This document shows, in pieces, positions 18,843-29,527 of a DNA stretch of 64,000 nucleotides. This DNA is from an uncultured bacterium (GTDB lineage: Bacteria; Bacteroidota; Ignavibacteria; Kapaibacteriales; UBA4661), in contig CALCNX010000075.1 of NCBI GenBank assembly GCA_937899715.1, forward strand, positions 12,350-76,349, in the 5' to 3' direction. Both the position numbers and the translations under genes were made by a program. The notes under the pieces were generated by a model. That model saw only the letters and a program-made list of their open reading frames with translations, was not told the origin of the DNA and did not search any database. Within the stretch, counting starts at the first letter, position 1; every line of letters starts with the position of its first letter.

Positions 18843-21626
18843 ATGACAACTGCACATCGTAAGCCTGAAGAACCCGAAAAAACGCCTACTGCACAACATT
18901 CGATAAACGCATCTGGTCAATCGAATGAAGAGACTCAGAGTGCTCGCAATCTGACCGTCGGCAAGGAATCTTCACGCGCCGACCAAGAAGCAACGGTAAA
19001 GGATGAACTCCAACGACTGTTTATGGTCATTTCGGCTGTCGCATCCACGCTGGATGTACAGGAACTGGCTACTATTTTACTGACCTCTGTGCATGAAATT
19101 TTGCCGTTCGATTTTGCCGGATTGGAATTGCTCAATGAAGACGGTGATACTTTTACCTACTTCGCTCCCGAAATCTACGTCAGCACCAAAACCAAGCAGC
19201 ATTATACATCTATTCCCGCTCCTCGTCTTAGTTCCGACCCGCCTGACAGTTTGCTTAGTACCGTCTTCAAAGAACGGCGTAGTGTCTTTCTTCGAGAAAC
19301 AGTTGTAGAGGATTTACCGCCGTATCAGCGTGCGCATTTCGCTATCACGCCGTGGAAATCACTTCTTATGCTCCCGATGGAATCAATGGGGCGTATCATT
19401 GGCTGCGTTGTTTTAAGCGGCAAGCAAACCTTTGACCTCGACACCGCACAAATCCAATCCCTTGAGCGGTATGTGCAGCAATTTACCTTTGCCTTCGTGA
19501 ATGCTCGTCAGCATTATCAGCTTTTGAGGGCACAGAACGAGATTGAGCAGCATCTGGCGGATGTGGAAAAGCAGAAAGCGGCTTTTGAGCAAGCAGCGTT
19601 GGAATCGGAGATGATTGAGCTTTTTGTTCGTGTTATTAACCGCGAAAAAGGATTTGAGCCGTTGCTCAAAACTATTTTGTATCAAATCGGCTATATTATT
19701 CCTTCTGCCGAGAAAGCCTCTGTGCTGGTGTATCAGCCCGAAACAGACGATTTTCGTTTCTTACAAGTGGTGGGCTATAATTTTGAAGAGTTCCGCCCTG
19801 TGGCATTGAGTCGGCGCGATACGCTGGAGCGTTGGATGGCACAAGAGCATCAGGCGGCTGAGGGAATTTTTATCGTCCGTACTTTTTTACGGTCAAATTT
19901 TGAAACCGTGCAAGCGCCACCCGTGAGTGCAATGGCAATCCGTTTGGAAGTGGAGGGCGAACTTGCTGGTTTGATATTTCTTGATACATTTTCCGGCACT
20001 CATGTTTTCTCAGACGATGATGTGCGGCGTGCTTCGGCGCTGATTGAACATATCAATAGCGCTTTTGCAAAGGCACTATCGCTGCATCGGCTCCGGCAGC
20101 AGCGGAAGCAGTTGCAAGACTCCTACAATTATCTGGGTGTGCTGAGTGATATTGCGGCTGATATTGCCTCAACGCTTGATTTGGAAACGGTGCTGACTTC
20201 GTTGTATCATCATATTAACCGTCTTATGGATGCTGCCTATTTTGCGATTGGTTTGTATGTGCCACAGCGGAATGTGCTACGGTTCGAGCTTGTCATACGC
20301 GAAGGCAGGCGCGATGAACCTTTTGAGTACGACATGAATTCCGGCGATGCCTCGAAAGAGCTTGCTGTGTGGTGTGTTCTCAATCGTACCGATGTGCTCA
20401 TACCAAACCCTCGCCAACAAGATACCCCGCAGACTCAATATGCGGCACTGCTTTCGCAGAACTTCTCGGTATTTTCCGGCGAACCAATCCATGAAAACCC
20501 AAGTCAATGGGCAGAAGCCTTTGCCCATAACACGCACCGCCCGGACTCCAAGCCGTTTTCTGCTCAGTCTCAAATGTATGTGCCGCTCTTTGCGAAGGAA
20601 ACTGTTGTAGGTGTTGTCGCGGTGCAGTCTCCACGCCATAAAGCATATACCAACTACCACCTTGATATTCTTCACTCCATTGCCACAAACGCCGCCAGTG
20701 CACTCCTCAATGCCGAAGCATATACAGAAATCAAGCGTCAGCAACGTATCTTAGAAGAACAGGCAGCAGAAATTGAATTGATAAACTCTCAGTTGGTGGA
20801 ACAAAACTTTATGCTTCAGCGCTCAGAACAGCTCGTGGAAGAGCAAGCCCGCAGCGTTGAGGAAATGAATAGTATTTTGCAAGAGACAAACCTTACACTG
20901 GAGCAAATCAACAACGAAAAGAATGAGCTATTGGGCATCGTGGCACACGACTTGAAGAATCCGCTTTCTGCTATCATCTTGTCTGTGGATATGTTGCAAC
21001 GTTTTGAAAGCAAGATGACTGCCGATGAAAAAGAAAAACGCTTGCAATCCATCCGGGCAGTTTCTGAGCGGATGAACGAGATTATTGGTCATTTGCTGGA
21101 TATTAACGCGCTGGAAACAGGCTCATTGCGGCTGAATATAGAGATTGTGAACGTTGCGCAGCTTGTCCGAGAGATTGTGCAAGAATACAGTGAACGTGCT
21201 GCCGTCAAAAACATTACTCTCAACACCACATTGCAGGTACTGGATGGCGATAACGATTGTCTTGTTAGAGCCGACGCGCGAGTTTTGCGGGAAGTCATGG
21301 AAAATCTGGTATCCAATGCAATCAAGTTTTCTTCCTTCGATAAAAATGTGAATGTGCGCATTTGCCAAGCGTTGGGCGGTATTCGCCTAGAGGTGTGCGA
21401 TGCCGGACCGGGTATTTCTCGTGAGGATATGACGAAACTATTTGGCAAATTTGCTCGTCTCTCTGCACGTCCCACCGGCGGTGAGGACAGTACGGGGCTA
21501 GGGCTTAACATCGTCAAGAAACTTGTCGAAGCCATGAAAGGCAAGGTCTGGTGCGAGTCGGAGCTTGGCAACGGCGCTACGTTTATTGTTGAGCTACCAA
21601 GCGTCGCCAGTGAGGTGATGGAATAA
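18843..21626 (+). CDS. Soluble triple-GAF sensor histidine kinase
   Basis: 927 residues from ATG 18843; the frame runs to a TTG at 18801. There is no signal peptide or membrane helix, so it is cytoplasmic. After a charged, low-complexity N-terminus come three GAF-like domains at about residues 55-240, 265-425 and 440-635; the family can bind cyclic nucleotides, haem, tetrapyrroles or small metabolites. A long coiled coil follows, then HisKA (GIVAHDLKNPLSAII, His 702) and HATPase (ENLVSNAIKFS, DAGPGIS, GLGLNIVKK). It is the only kinase here with purely cytosolic GAF input. About 228 bases upstream have no recognisable gene. Confidence 0.88.
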   Translation: MTTAHRKPEEPEKTPTAQHSINASGQSNEETQSARNLTVGKESSRADQEATVKDELQRLFMVISAVASTLDVQELATILLTSVHEILPFDFAGLELLNEDGDTFTYFAPEIYVSTKTKQHYTSIPAPRLSSDPPDSLLSTVFKERRSVFLRETVVEDLPPYQRAHFAITPWKSLLMLPMESMGRIIGCVVLSGKQTFDLDTAQIQSLERYVQQFTFAFVNARQHYQLLRAQNEIEQHLADVEKQKAAFEQAALESEMIELFVRVINREKGFEPLLKTILYQIGYIIPSAEKASVLVYQPETDDFRFLQVVGYNFEEFRPVALSRRDTLERWMAQEHQAAEGIFIVRTFLRSNFETVQAPPVSAMAIRLEVEGELAGLIFLDTFSGTHVFSDDDVRRASALIEHINSAFAKALSLHRLRQQRKQLQDSYNYLGVLSDIAADIASTLDLETVLTSLYHHINRLMDAAYFAIGLYVPQRNVLRFELVIREGRRDEPFEYDMNSGDASKELAVWCVLNRTDVLIPNPRQQDTPQTQYAALLSQNFSVFSGEPIHENPSQWAEAFAHNTHRPDSKPFSAQSQMYVPLFAKETVVGVVAVQSPRHKAYTNYHLDILHSIATNAASALLNAEAYTEIKRQQRILEEQAAEIELINSQLVEQNFMLQRSEQLVEEQARSVEEMNSILQETNLTLEQINNEKNELLGIVAHDLKNPLSAIILSVDMLQRFESKMTADEKEKRLQSIRAVSERMNEIIGHLLDINALETGSLRLNIEIVNVAQLVREIVQEYSERAAVKNITLNTTLQVLDGDNDCLVRADARVLREVMENLVSNAIKFSSFDKNVNVRICQALGGIRLEVCDAGPGISREDMTKLFGKFARLSARPTGGEDSTGLGLNIVKKLVEAMKGKVWCESELGNGATFIVELPSVASEVME

Positions 21627-21673
21627 ATCAATAGGTGTGTTTTTCTGTACGTTAGGGTCGTAAGGTAATAACT

Positions 21674-23809
21674 ATGAGACGATTAGCCGTAATATTTGGG
21701 TTTGGTCTTGCGATTTTTCTCATCGTAAGCGAGATTGCCCCATGTTCCGTGATGGCAATGATTATTCAAAAAAAAGAGTCTGCTTCCATAGCAGTAGCAA
21801 AGCGGGATTCACTCTTACAACTTTTGCAGCGCTATGAAAAAGAGGGTCGTCAGGATACTGTCGTTGTGAACCTCTTGTGCGATTTGTCCTACGAATTGCT
21901 GGGCATGAACCCTGCACAATCGCTTGAGTACGCGCAACGCGCTAAGGTGATAGCGGAATCTCTCAATGACAGACGGGCATTGGCTCATGCGCTTGAAAGT
22001 GTCGGGCGTGCATACCGCGTAGAAGGTCTCTATACTATTTCTCTGGAATATTTTCTTGCTATGCTGCGTTTGGGGGAGGAATTGCATGATAATCATGTGC
22101 AAATGCTGGCTCTGCGGCGAATCGGGCAGAGTTATTCCAGTGAACGAAATTATGTGGCGGCGCTAGAATATGGTCGTAAATTCCTTACTCTGAGCACCAC
22201 ATTCGGCGATACGCTGAAGCGCGGGCAGGCGCTGAACGATATTGGGGCTGTACAGCGTGAGTTAGGGCAGAGCGATAGTGCACTCACAAGCCTCCGAACC
22301 GCATTGGACATCGCACGGGTGTACAATCGCCAAGATCCGTACCTTCTTTCCATTGTGTTGCAAAATATCGCTCTTGTGCATAGCAAACGTGGCGAATACG
22401 GACAAGCGCGACGATATTTCGGTCAGGCATTAGCAATGGAGCGGTATTTGGATGAATTTGTTGGGATGAGTTATTGCTATCGCGGGCTGGGGCGGATTTT
22501 TGTAGAAGAAAAAAACTACCCCGAAGCTCTTGTCTATGCAGAAAAGGCGCTCGCACTTGCGGATAGCTACAACATTGGCTTAGAAAAGGACGCGACCTTT
22601 GCCTTGCTGTCGGATATTCATGCCGGATTGGGGAACGCTGCTCTTGCCTTGCAATACTACAAGCGCTCGATTGCCCTGAAAGATTCCACCTCTGGTGTAG
22701 CATCGGCGCAGAAAGCTGCCACGCTGGAGCGGGCATTTCAGCAGGAAAAAAATGAAAAAATTCACGCGCTGCTTGAATCAGCAAATCAGCAAGAGACTAT
22801 TATTCGTAATGCTGTCATTGCCGTCGGTGTATTGCTTATCGGGTTATCGGGCGTTCTCTATAACCGCTATCGCCTCAAAGTGCACTCGGAAGAACAACTA
22901 CGGCAGACCAACGACGAAATCCAGAGCCAGCAAACGCGCTTAGAAGAGCAGGCACGGCGCATTGAGGAGATGAATTCGGAGCTTCAGGAAAATAATGCAC
23001 GACTGGTGGACACAAACATTGAATTGGATGCCGCTAATACGGAATTACATTCGTACATTGACGAACTGAGCCGCATCAATAGTGAATTAGACGCGCGAAA
23101 TGAAACGCTCCGTGAGTTGAACCGTGAGAAAAATGAATTTCTTGGTATCGTTGCGCACGACTTGAAAAATCCTCTTGCCTCAATACGGCTTACATCCGAT
23201 ATGCTGCAACGTTTTTCTGCCAAAATGTCTGATGCTGAAAAAGACGAGCGCCTGAAGCATATTTCGCTTATCGTGGAAAGAATGATGTCCATTATCACTA
23301 ATCTCCTGAATGACAATGCTCTGGAAACAGGATTGCTCGACGTTTCTATCACAAGAGTCAATGTTTCTGAAGTCGTTACAATGCTCGTGCATGAGTATAA
23401 AGAACGCGCTGCCGCAAAGTCTATCGCACTACAAATGGCTCTCCCATTGTCGCCCTTGTACGCTCAGGCAGACAGCACGATGCTCTATACTGTTCTGGAA
23501 AATCTTCTTTCCAATGCACTCAAGTTTTCGCTGTCCAATACAACCATCAGATTGAGTATCGAAGCGGGGGATGAGCAGTGCAGAATCGCGGTGAAGGACG
23601 AAGGACCCGGGCTGAGTGATGGTGACCGAAAGCTCCTCTTTGGCAAGTTTATTCGTCTTTCGGCGCGTCCCACGGGCGGCGAACATTCGACGGGGCTGGG
23701 CTTGAGTATCGTCAAGAAAATGGTGGAAGCCATGCGAGGGCGTGTCTGGTGCGAGTCGGAATTGGGCAAAGGAGCAATCTTTTTTGTGGAGTTAGCACGG
23801 CATGATTGA
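21674..23809 (+). CDS. TPR sensor histidine kinase
   Basis: 711 residues. Signal peptide (LAVIFGFGLAIFLIVS), TPR array at about 50-350 (GQALNDIGAVQREL, YPEALVYAEKALAL), membrane helix (VIAVGVLLIGLSGVLY), an unusually long coiled coil of about 90 residues, HisKA (GIVAHDLKNPLASIR, His 495) and HATPase with ENLLSNALKFS, DEGPGLS and GLGLSIVKK. The stretch after the N-box lacks the SPxGK seen in most neighbours (SLSNTT instead). It starts 47 bases after the GAF kinase, so co-transcription is likely. Ligand unknown. Confidence 0.9.
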   Translation: MRRLAVIFGFGLAIFLIVSEIAPCSVMAMIIQKKESASIAVAKRDSLLQLLQRYEKEGRQDTVVVNLLCDLSYELLGMNPAQSLEYAQRAKVIAESLNDRRALAHALESVGRAYRVEGLYTISLEYFLAMLRLGEELHDNHVQMLALRRIGQSYSSERNYVAALEYGRKFLTLSTTFGDTLKRGQALNDIGAVQRELGQSDSALTSLRTALDIARVYNRQDPYLLSIVLQNIALVHSKRGEYGQARRYFGQALAMERYLDEFVGMSYCYRGLGRIFVEEKNYPEALVYAEKALALADSYNIGLEKDATFALLSDIHAGLGNAALALQYYKRSIALKDSTSGVASAQKAATLERAFQQEKNEKIHALLESANQQETIIRNAVIAVGVLLIGLSGVLYNRYRLKVHSEEQLRQTNDEIQSQQTRLEEQARRIEEMNSELQENNARLVDTNIELDAANTELHSYIDELSRINSELDARNETLRELNREKNEFLGIVAHDLKNPLASIRLTSDMLQRFSAKMSDAEKDERLKHISLIVERMMSIITNLLNDNALETGLLDVSITRVNVSEVVTMLVHEYKERAAAKSIALQMALPLSPLYAQADSTMLYTVLENLLSNALKFSLSNTTIRLSIEAGDEQCRIAVKDEGPGLSDGDRKLLFGKFIRLSARPTGGEHSTGLGLSIVKKMVEAMRGRVWCESELGKGAIFFVELARHD

Positions 23810-23907
23810 AAAATATATAACCCCTTGTCAAGAATTTTCAAGCACTTCCAAGCAAGTATCTTTCTTTGGACTCTAAAGTTGTAGCCCGAATTTATACGAT
23901 AAAATTT

Positions 23908-26214
23908 ATGGTGAATCCAAATGTATCAACATATAACCGAAGCATCGCGTTCTCGTCCGGATGCTTTTGTTTCTGCGTCCAAAAGTACTCGCTTCGTCAC
24001 GCAGTTCTATTCATGCTCTTCGCAATAGCAAGTGGCATCCCAACAGTGGTCTGTTCTCAAGATGTTAAAAAGACATTCAACGAAAAGCAATCGACGACGG
24101 CAGTTGTTCGGGTGGATAGCACATTGCTGATTTATCGCTCAATGCCGGAAAAGCCACCATTTGCCTTTACGCGATTGCGTGGTTATGCTCTTTGGGATAA
24201 ATCGTGGGAATTTCATCCTGCGGATTCCTCTCTGCTTCCGCCACCGCCCCAGAGTCCTAAGTGGGTACGCTTGAGGTCGTCAGCACTCTTTCCTTTGGAT
24301 AACGACCAGCCTGCGTTTTGGAATGGTGCTGGGTGGTTTCGGCTTCGCTTGCAGTATCTCCCCGATGGAAAAGAGCTTCTTGCGCGTCAATTCACGCTTG
24401 CTTTTCAGATTGTCGGCGCGATGGACTGCTATCTGGACGGTTCACCGCTTACGTCTATCGGAACGCCACGAAGCATCGGAGCCGTGGAGCAGCTTGCTCC
24501 TTTCGGATATTATCACGTTCAGTTCTACAATCTCACATTGAAACCGAGCACGACGCATGAATTTTTGTGCTATTACACGTTCTCGCCTGTGCAATATCAG
24601 CGCAGTCTGGGGGGCTTTCGGACATCTCCGCAACTCGGCATGAGCATAGCACTGACAACACCCGAAGAGGCAGAGAAGCACAATCAATCTGCGGCGCTCT
24701 TTTGGTTTTTCTTTCAAAGTATTATCGGCTCCGTTGTCAGCATTGGTATTATTCATTTTCTCTTGTACATGGGCAGAGAACATCAGCCCGTCAACCTTAT
24801 CATAGCCCTTTTCACGCTCTTTGTTACTGTTCAATCGCTCAGTTTTTACTTTCTCAACTACGCGCTCGGTCAGCCCTTATGGGTGATTTTTGCCGCTAAT
24901 ACGGTACTAGTCGTGGCGGCTCCGTTGTCCTTGCTTCTCGTTGTCATTTTGCTCAAGGAAATCTTCGGGCGGTACATTCACATTTCGGTAGTATTTGCCT
25001 CTATTCTCAGCGTTACAGCAACGGTTCTCTCATTTATACGCACACCACCGGGCAGTCAATTTCTTTTGATTGTCAATCTGGCGACTGCTATTTGTGTATT
25101 GATGCTGGTCGGCTATGTGTTGTTGAAGGTTGTTCAAATGTACCTGTTGCGTGTTCCCGACAAGGGACTCATGGCGTGGAGTGTTGTGTTGTTTACGATG
25201 TCATTTATGAATGAGGTTGTCTTTAGCTTTAGGAATGAGTTTCATTTTCGTCGCCCCTTTTGGAGTGCCGCGCTGATGTTAGGTTTGTATCTGCCTATCC
25301 CCTTCGCTCTGAGTGTAACCGTTACGAAGCGCTTGCTTTCGTTGCGCGATAAGCTCAAGAAAAGTAATCTTGAACTGGAGGAGCGAGTGCAAGAGCGGAC
25401 GGCAGAGCTTACTACGGCAAACGAAGAAATTGAGCGGCAGCTAGAGATATTGAATGAGCAATCGAAGGAAATCGAAATTGCGAATGCTCAGCTTCAAGAA
25501 CGAAATTTGGAATTGGAAGAATTTGATAACGAAAAAAATGAGTTTTTGGGTATTGCCGCGCACGACCTGAAAAATCCACTCGCTGCTATTCGTATGGCGG
25601 TGGATTTGATGTTGCGTTACCGCAACAGAATGACCATAGAAGAGCAAGAAGAGCGTTTGCATATCATTATGACTGTCTCGGAGCGTATGACGCTCATCAT
25701 ATCCAATCTTTTGGAAATCAATGCTCTTGAGCGTGGCGGCATCACACTTTCACCCACCCGACTGGATATGGTGGCAATAGCGCGAACCGCCGTGCAGGGC
25801 TATGAAGAACGTGCTCAAGCAAAGGGAATTACACTGCACTTCGAGACCAATGTACTGGTGGGCTTGGTGTATGCTGACGACCACGCGCTCGTACAAGTAC
25901 TAGACAATCTCATTTCTAATGCCGTCAAATACTCGCCTTTGGGAAAACGGGTTGTGGTGCGCATCCGTGCTGGTGCTGAAACGATAAAGGTAGAAATTCA
26001 GGACGAGGGTGAAGGCATCTCTCCTGACGATATGACAAAGCTCTTCGGGAAATTTGCACGCTTATCGGCGCGTCCCACAGGCGGCGAACATTCGACGGGT
26101 CTGGGCTTGAGCATCGTCAAAAAAATGGTGGAAGCCATGCGCGGGCGTGTCTGGTGCGAGTCGGAGCTTGGGCGTGGAGCGAAATTTATTGTTGAGTTAC
26201 CCCAAAATGTGTAA
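23908..26214 (+). CDS. 7TMR-DISM-type sensor histidine kinase
   Basis: 768 residues from ATG 23908; the frame is open to TTG 23866. A membrane-targeting segment (HAVLFMLFAIASGIPTVVC) is followed by an extracytoplasmic beta domain (about 60-255, with WFRLRLQYL and GAMDCYLDG) of the 7TMR-DISMED2 kind, then seven membrane helices (about 265-470), coiled coil, HisKA (GIAAHDLKNPLAAIR, His 552) and HATPase (DNLISNAVKYS, DEGEGIS, GLGLSIVKK). In this family the exterior domain resembles carbohydrate-binding folds, so an extracellular sugar-like ligand is plausible but not shown. The start is uncertain because the N-region before the hydrophobic segment is long. Confidence 0.87.
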   Translation: MVNPNVSTYNRSIAFSSGCFCFCVQKYSLRHAVLFMLFAIASGIPTVVCSQDVKKTFNEKQSTTAVVRVDSTLLIYRSMPEKPPFAFTRLRGYALWDKSWEFHPADSSLLPPPPQSPKWVRLRSSALFPLDNDQPAFWNGAGWFRLRLQYLPDGKELLARQFTLAFQIVGAMDCYLDGSPLTSIGTPRSIGAVEQLAPFGYYHVQFYNLTLKPSTTHEFLCYYTFSPVQYQRSLGGFRTSPQLGMSIALTTPEEAEKHNQSAALFWFFFQSIIGSVVSIGIIHFLLYMGREHQPVNLIIALFTLFVTVQSLSFYFLNYALGQPLWVIFAANTVLVVAAPLSLLLVVILLKEIFGRYIHISVVFASILSVTATVLSFIRTPPGSQFLLIVNLATAICVLMLVGYVLLKVVQMYLLRVPDKGLMAWSVVLFTMSFMNEVVFSFRNEFHFRRPFWSAALMLGLYLPIPFALSVTVTKRLLSLRDKLKKSNLELEERVQERTAELTTANEEIERQLEILNEQSKEIEIANAQLQERNLELEEFDNEKNEFLGIAAHDLKNPLAAIRMAVDLMLRYRNRMTIEEQEERLHIIMTVSERMTLIISNLLEINALERGGITLSPTRLDMVAIARTAVQGYEERAQAKGITLHFETNVLVGLVYADDHALVQVLDNLISNAVKYSPLGKRVVVRIRAGAETIKVEIQDEGEGISPDDMTKLFGKFARLSARPTGGEHSTGLGLSIVKKMVEAMRGRVWCESELGRGAKFIVELPQNV

Positions 26215-26351
26215 GTTTAACCTCACCCAGCTATATCATACATTCACAAATCACCAGACTTCAATCAGTTACGACCCAAGCCTCTCGGGGGAGAAACTAT
26301 GGAGAGGAAAATTGATTTCTTTCCGTACTGTTATGCAAAGTCCTAACCGTT

Positions 26352-29258
26352 ATGAAATCGTTCTCACTTTCTACAAAAGTAGCAGCGCTCTACGTTATTG
26401 TCGGTAGCCTTTGGATTATTATTTCCGACGTGCTTCTTAACTATATATTGCATCTCGGCTTGGTTGCTGGTGTACCACAGACGCTGAAAGGGATTGTGTT
26501 TATTGCTGTTACCGGAGCATTACTTTTTCTGATAATACGCCAAATGGATGCTTCTCGTAGCAGGGTTGAGCAAGAGGCAGAAATGCTCGCATCGGCTGCC
26601 AAAGGTAGTCTTGATATTATTGCTCTCCACGACCACGATGGAAAAATTTTATTCATCACGCCATCGGTTGCTAATACTCTCGGTTACGAGCCATCCGATT
26701 TTATCAATAAACATCCGAGCATTCTTCATCATCCCGATGACATTGAACGCACACGTACCGCAATCAGGGGTGTGAAAGAAGGTAATGAGCAACAATTTAC
26801 ATATCGTGCCAAGCATAAAAATGGACACTACATTTGGCTGGAAAGTAAGCTCAAACCAATTCTTGACCCTGCAACCCAGAAGGTCGTTCGATTTGAGGCA
26901 TTTACCCGCGATGTCTCAGAGCGTGAGCAAGCATATAGAGCGTTACAACAGAGTGAGGCGCAAGCTCGAAACATCATCGACGCATCGCCTGTACCATCTG
27001 CCCTAAATGACAAGAATCAGCGAATTATATATCTGAATCCAGCCTTTATTGCAATGTTCGGTTACACACTGGACGACATTCCAACCTTGGCAGAATGGTG
27101 GGTAAAAGCCTACCCCGACGAGGTGTATCGGCAGTGGGTGCAAGAAACATGGCAGCTACATCTGGAAAAAGCACAGCGCGAAGGAACAACCTTTGAGCCG
27201 ATGGAGCTGAGTATTTGCCGTAAAGATGGCGGAAAGCGCACTGCGCTTGTGAGCGCGGCTCCGCTCGGGGACGAATTTCAAGACGTTCATCTTGTGATTT
27301 TGTACGATATTACCGAGCGAAAAGCCATGGAAAGGGCGTTGCAGGAAAGCGAGGAGCGATACCGTAATCTGTTCAATGTGATGGAAGAAGGGATTGCTAT
27401 CAACGAAGCAGTATTCGATGAGAATGGTGATGTGGTAGATTACATCATCGTTGATGCCAATCCTGCTTTTGAGCGTCATTCGCCTTATACCATAGCAGAA
27501 GCACTTGGTCAAAGGGCAACGAGTCTCTATAAGATGGAGTCAAAATTTATACGTGATTGGTGGCGGCAGCATATTACCTTGGCAAGTGTTCCCCGCACAG
27601 AGTATTATCACGAGCCGAGCGACCGATGGTTTGATATTGTAACCACCTTACCCGAAAACGGGCGCTTTGCTACTATTTTTATCAATATCACCGACCGTAA
27701 GCGTGCCGAAGAGCAATCAAGAATGCTCGCGTTGGTGGCAAGTAAAACAAGCAATGCTGTCATTATTACTGATGCTACCGGATACACAACATGGGTAAAT
27801 AACGGTTTTGTCAATGTTTCCGGTTTTGCGTCCGAAGAAATCATCGGAAAGAAACCCGGCGACCTATTGCAAGGAAAACGTACCGACTCTGAAACTGTCC
27901 GGCAGATGAGCCGTGCTATCAGTGCCGGCGAATCTTTTGAAGTCGAAGTGGTGAATTATTCTAAAGACGGTACTCCGTATTGGATACATATCAAAGCAGA
28001 CCCATTCTTTGATGAATCCGGGATACTTCAGGGGTTTATTGCTATTGAGCAAGATATTACCCACGAAAAGGAGCAGACCGAAGCGCTTATGCAGAGCTAT
28101 GTAGAAACGCAAAATTTCCGCACAGCGCTGGAAACAAGCGCCTTGGTGTCAATAACAGATATTCGCGGTACAATTATCTACGCAAACAAGGCTTTTGCGG
28201 CGGTGTCGAAATATACCGTTGAAGAACTTCTGGGAAAAAATCATAGACTAATCAATTCCGGATTCCATACTCAAGAATTCTTTCGTGAGATGTGGATAAC
28301 TATTTCTTCCGGCGAACCATGGCGTGGCGAAGTCCGCAATCAAGCAAAAGACGGTTCGTACTACTGGGTGGAAACTGCCATTAGTCCTATGCTTGACCAG
28401 CACGGACAAATTTATCAGTATGTATCGGTGCGGTATGAAATCACCGAGCGGAAACGGATTGAAGAAGAGTTACAAACGTGGTCGCAAGAACTGGAGAAGC
28501 GAGTAGAGGAGCGGACTCATGAACTGCAAGAATTGAACCATGAGAAAGATGAGATTCTTGGTATTGCGGCGCATGACCTCAAGAATCCGCTTGCCGGTAT
28601 TCTTTCAGGCGCGGAAATCTTGGAGCGCTACTACTCCGACGATGACAAAATAAAGTATTTTGCGACCATGATTATTAGTGCTAGTGACCAGATGCTAGGT
28701 ATTATCAAAAATCTGCTCGAAATCAATGTCTTAGAAAACGGGAAGTTCGTCATGAATCTTACCCCGATAAGCCTAGAAGTGGTTGTGCCGATAATAGAAG
28801 ATTATGAGCAACGAGCTAAAACCAAAGATATTCATGTCCTCTACGAGCCTCCGCCGGGCACGCTCGCTCCCGTTATCATGGCAGATGAACAAGTACTTTG
28901 GCGAATAGTGGACAATATTATTTCCAACGCACTGAAGTATTCTCCGCACGGAAAAAATATCTACGTCCGCGTTCTAAGTCGTACCGATGAAAATGGCGTA
29001 GAATATGGTCGTATGGAGGTACAAGACGAAGGATCGGGCATCAGCGCTGAAGACAAGAAAAAACTGTTTGGTAAGTTTGCGCGGTTGTCGGCAATACCGA
29101 CGGGTGGGGAGAGTTCCACGGGGCTGGGACTGAGCATTGTGAAAAAGCTGACTGAAGGCATGAACGGAAAGGTATGGTGCGAGTCAGAATTAGGGCAAGG
29201 CGCAACATTTATTGTGGAGTTCCCGATTGCGCACGATGAAAGCTGTTTAGACTCATAA
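26352..29258 (+). CDS. Membrane-anchored sensor histidine kinase with five PAS domains
   Basis: 968 residues. Two membrane helices at the N-terminus (VAALYVIVGSLWIIIS and IVFIAVTGALLFLII) are followed by about five PAS/PAC units at roughly 75-200, 205-330, 335-455, 460-580 and 585-705, each ending in a PAC-like tail such as DITERKAMER or ITERKRIEE. HisKA has GIAAHDLKNPLAGIL (His 741); HATPase has DNIISNALKYS, DEGSGIS and GLGLSIVKK. Several PAS domains are of the oxygen/redox/metabolite-sensing type, though no cofactor residue can be named with confidence. Its stop codon ends on the first base of a palindromic repeat. Confidence 0.9.
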   Translation: MKSFSLSTKVAALYVIVGSLWIIISDVLLNYILHLGLVAGVPQTLKGIVFIAVTGALLFLIIRQMDASRSRVEQEAEMLASAAKGSLDIIALHDHDGKILFITPSVANTLGYEPSDFINKHPSILHHPDDIERTRTAIRGVKEGNEQQFTYRAKHKNGHYIWLESKLKPILDPATQKVVRFEAFTRDVSEREQAYRALQQSEAQARNIIDASPVPSALNDKNQRIIYLNPAFIAMFGYTLDDIPTLAEWWVKAYPDEVYRQWVQETWQLHLEKAQREGTTFEPMELSICRKDGGKRTALVSAAPLGDEFQDVHLVILYDITERKAMERALQESEERYRNLFNVMEEGIAINEAVFDENGDVVDYIIVDANPAFERHSPYTIAEALGQRATSLYKMESKFIRDWWRQHITLASVPRTEYYHEPSDRWFDIVTTLPENGRFATIFINITDRKRAEEQSRMLALVASKTSNAVIITDATGYTTWVNNGFVNVSGFASEEIIGKKPGDLLQGKRTDSETVRQMSRAISAGESFEVEVVNYSKDGTPYWIHIKADPFFDESGILQGFIAIEQDITHEKEQTEALMQSYVETQNFRTALETSALVSITDIRGTIIYANKAFAAVSKYTVEELLGKNHRLINSGFHTQEFFREMWITISSGEPWRGEVRNQAKDGSYYWVETAISPMLDQHGQIYQYVSVRYEITERKRIEEELQTWSQELEKRVEERTHELQELNHEKDEILGIAAHDLKNPLAGILSGAEILERYYSDDDKIKYFATMIISASDQMLGIIKNLLEINVLENGKFVMNLTPISLEVVVPIIEDYEQRAKTKDIHVLYEPPPGTLAPVIMADEQVLWRIVDNIISNALKYSPHGKNIYVRVLSRTDENGVEYGRMEVQDEGSGISAEDKKKLFGKFARLSAIPTGGESSTGLGLSIVKKLTEGMNGKVWCESELGQGATFIVEFPIAHDESCLDS

Positions 29259-29402
29259 GAAAGTGTCTAAAAATACGCCTTAAAACCCTCACCCAACCCT
29301 CTCCCAGAGGTAGAGGGCTTCAGAATACGGCTTTGTTTCTTGCTCCTTCTCCCTCTGGGAGAAGGTTGGGATGAGGGGATACACAATTTTCAGACACTTT
29401 CT
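29258..29402. repeat. 145-bp palindromic intergenic repeat
   Basis: The terminal inverted ends AGAAAGTGTCT (29258-29268) and AGACACTTTCT (29392-29402) are perfect. Inside are imperfect arms CCCTCACCCAACCCTCTCCC near 29286 and its complement near 29351-29376. CCTCACCC...CTCTCCC palindromes of this sort occur as dispersed intergenic repeats in many bacteria. No ORF is inside. The left end overlaps the last base of the PAS-kinase stop codon. The rest of the gap to 29527 shows nothing recognisable. Confidence 0.75.
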
Positions 29403-29527
29403 AAAAGCCTGACGGTTCGTTCTAGGGGATTTGCTCGGTTTCGTTACTCACGCGATGTACTCACGATTTGTTCACGCTCACTGCTTGAATTCAAGCTGTC
29501 ATTGAGCCTCATTCACCGATAAAGCAG

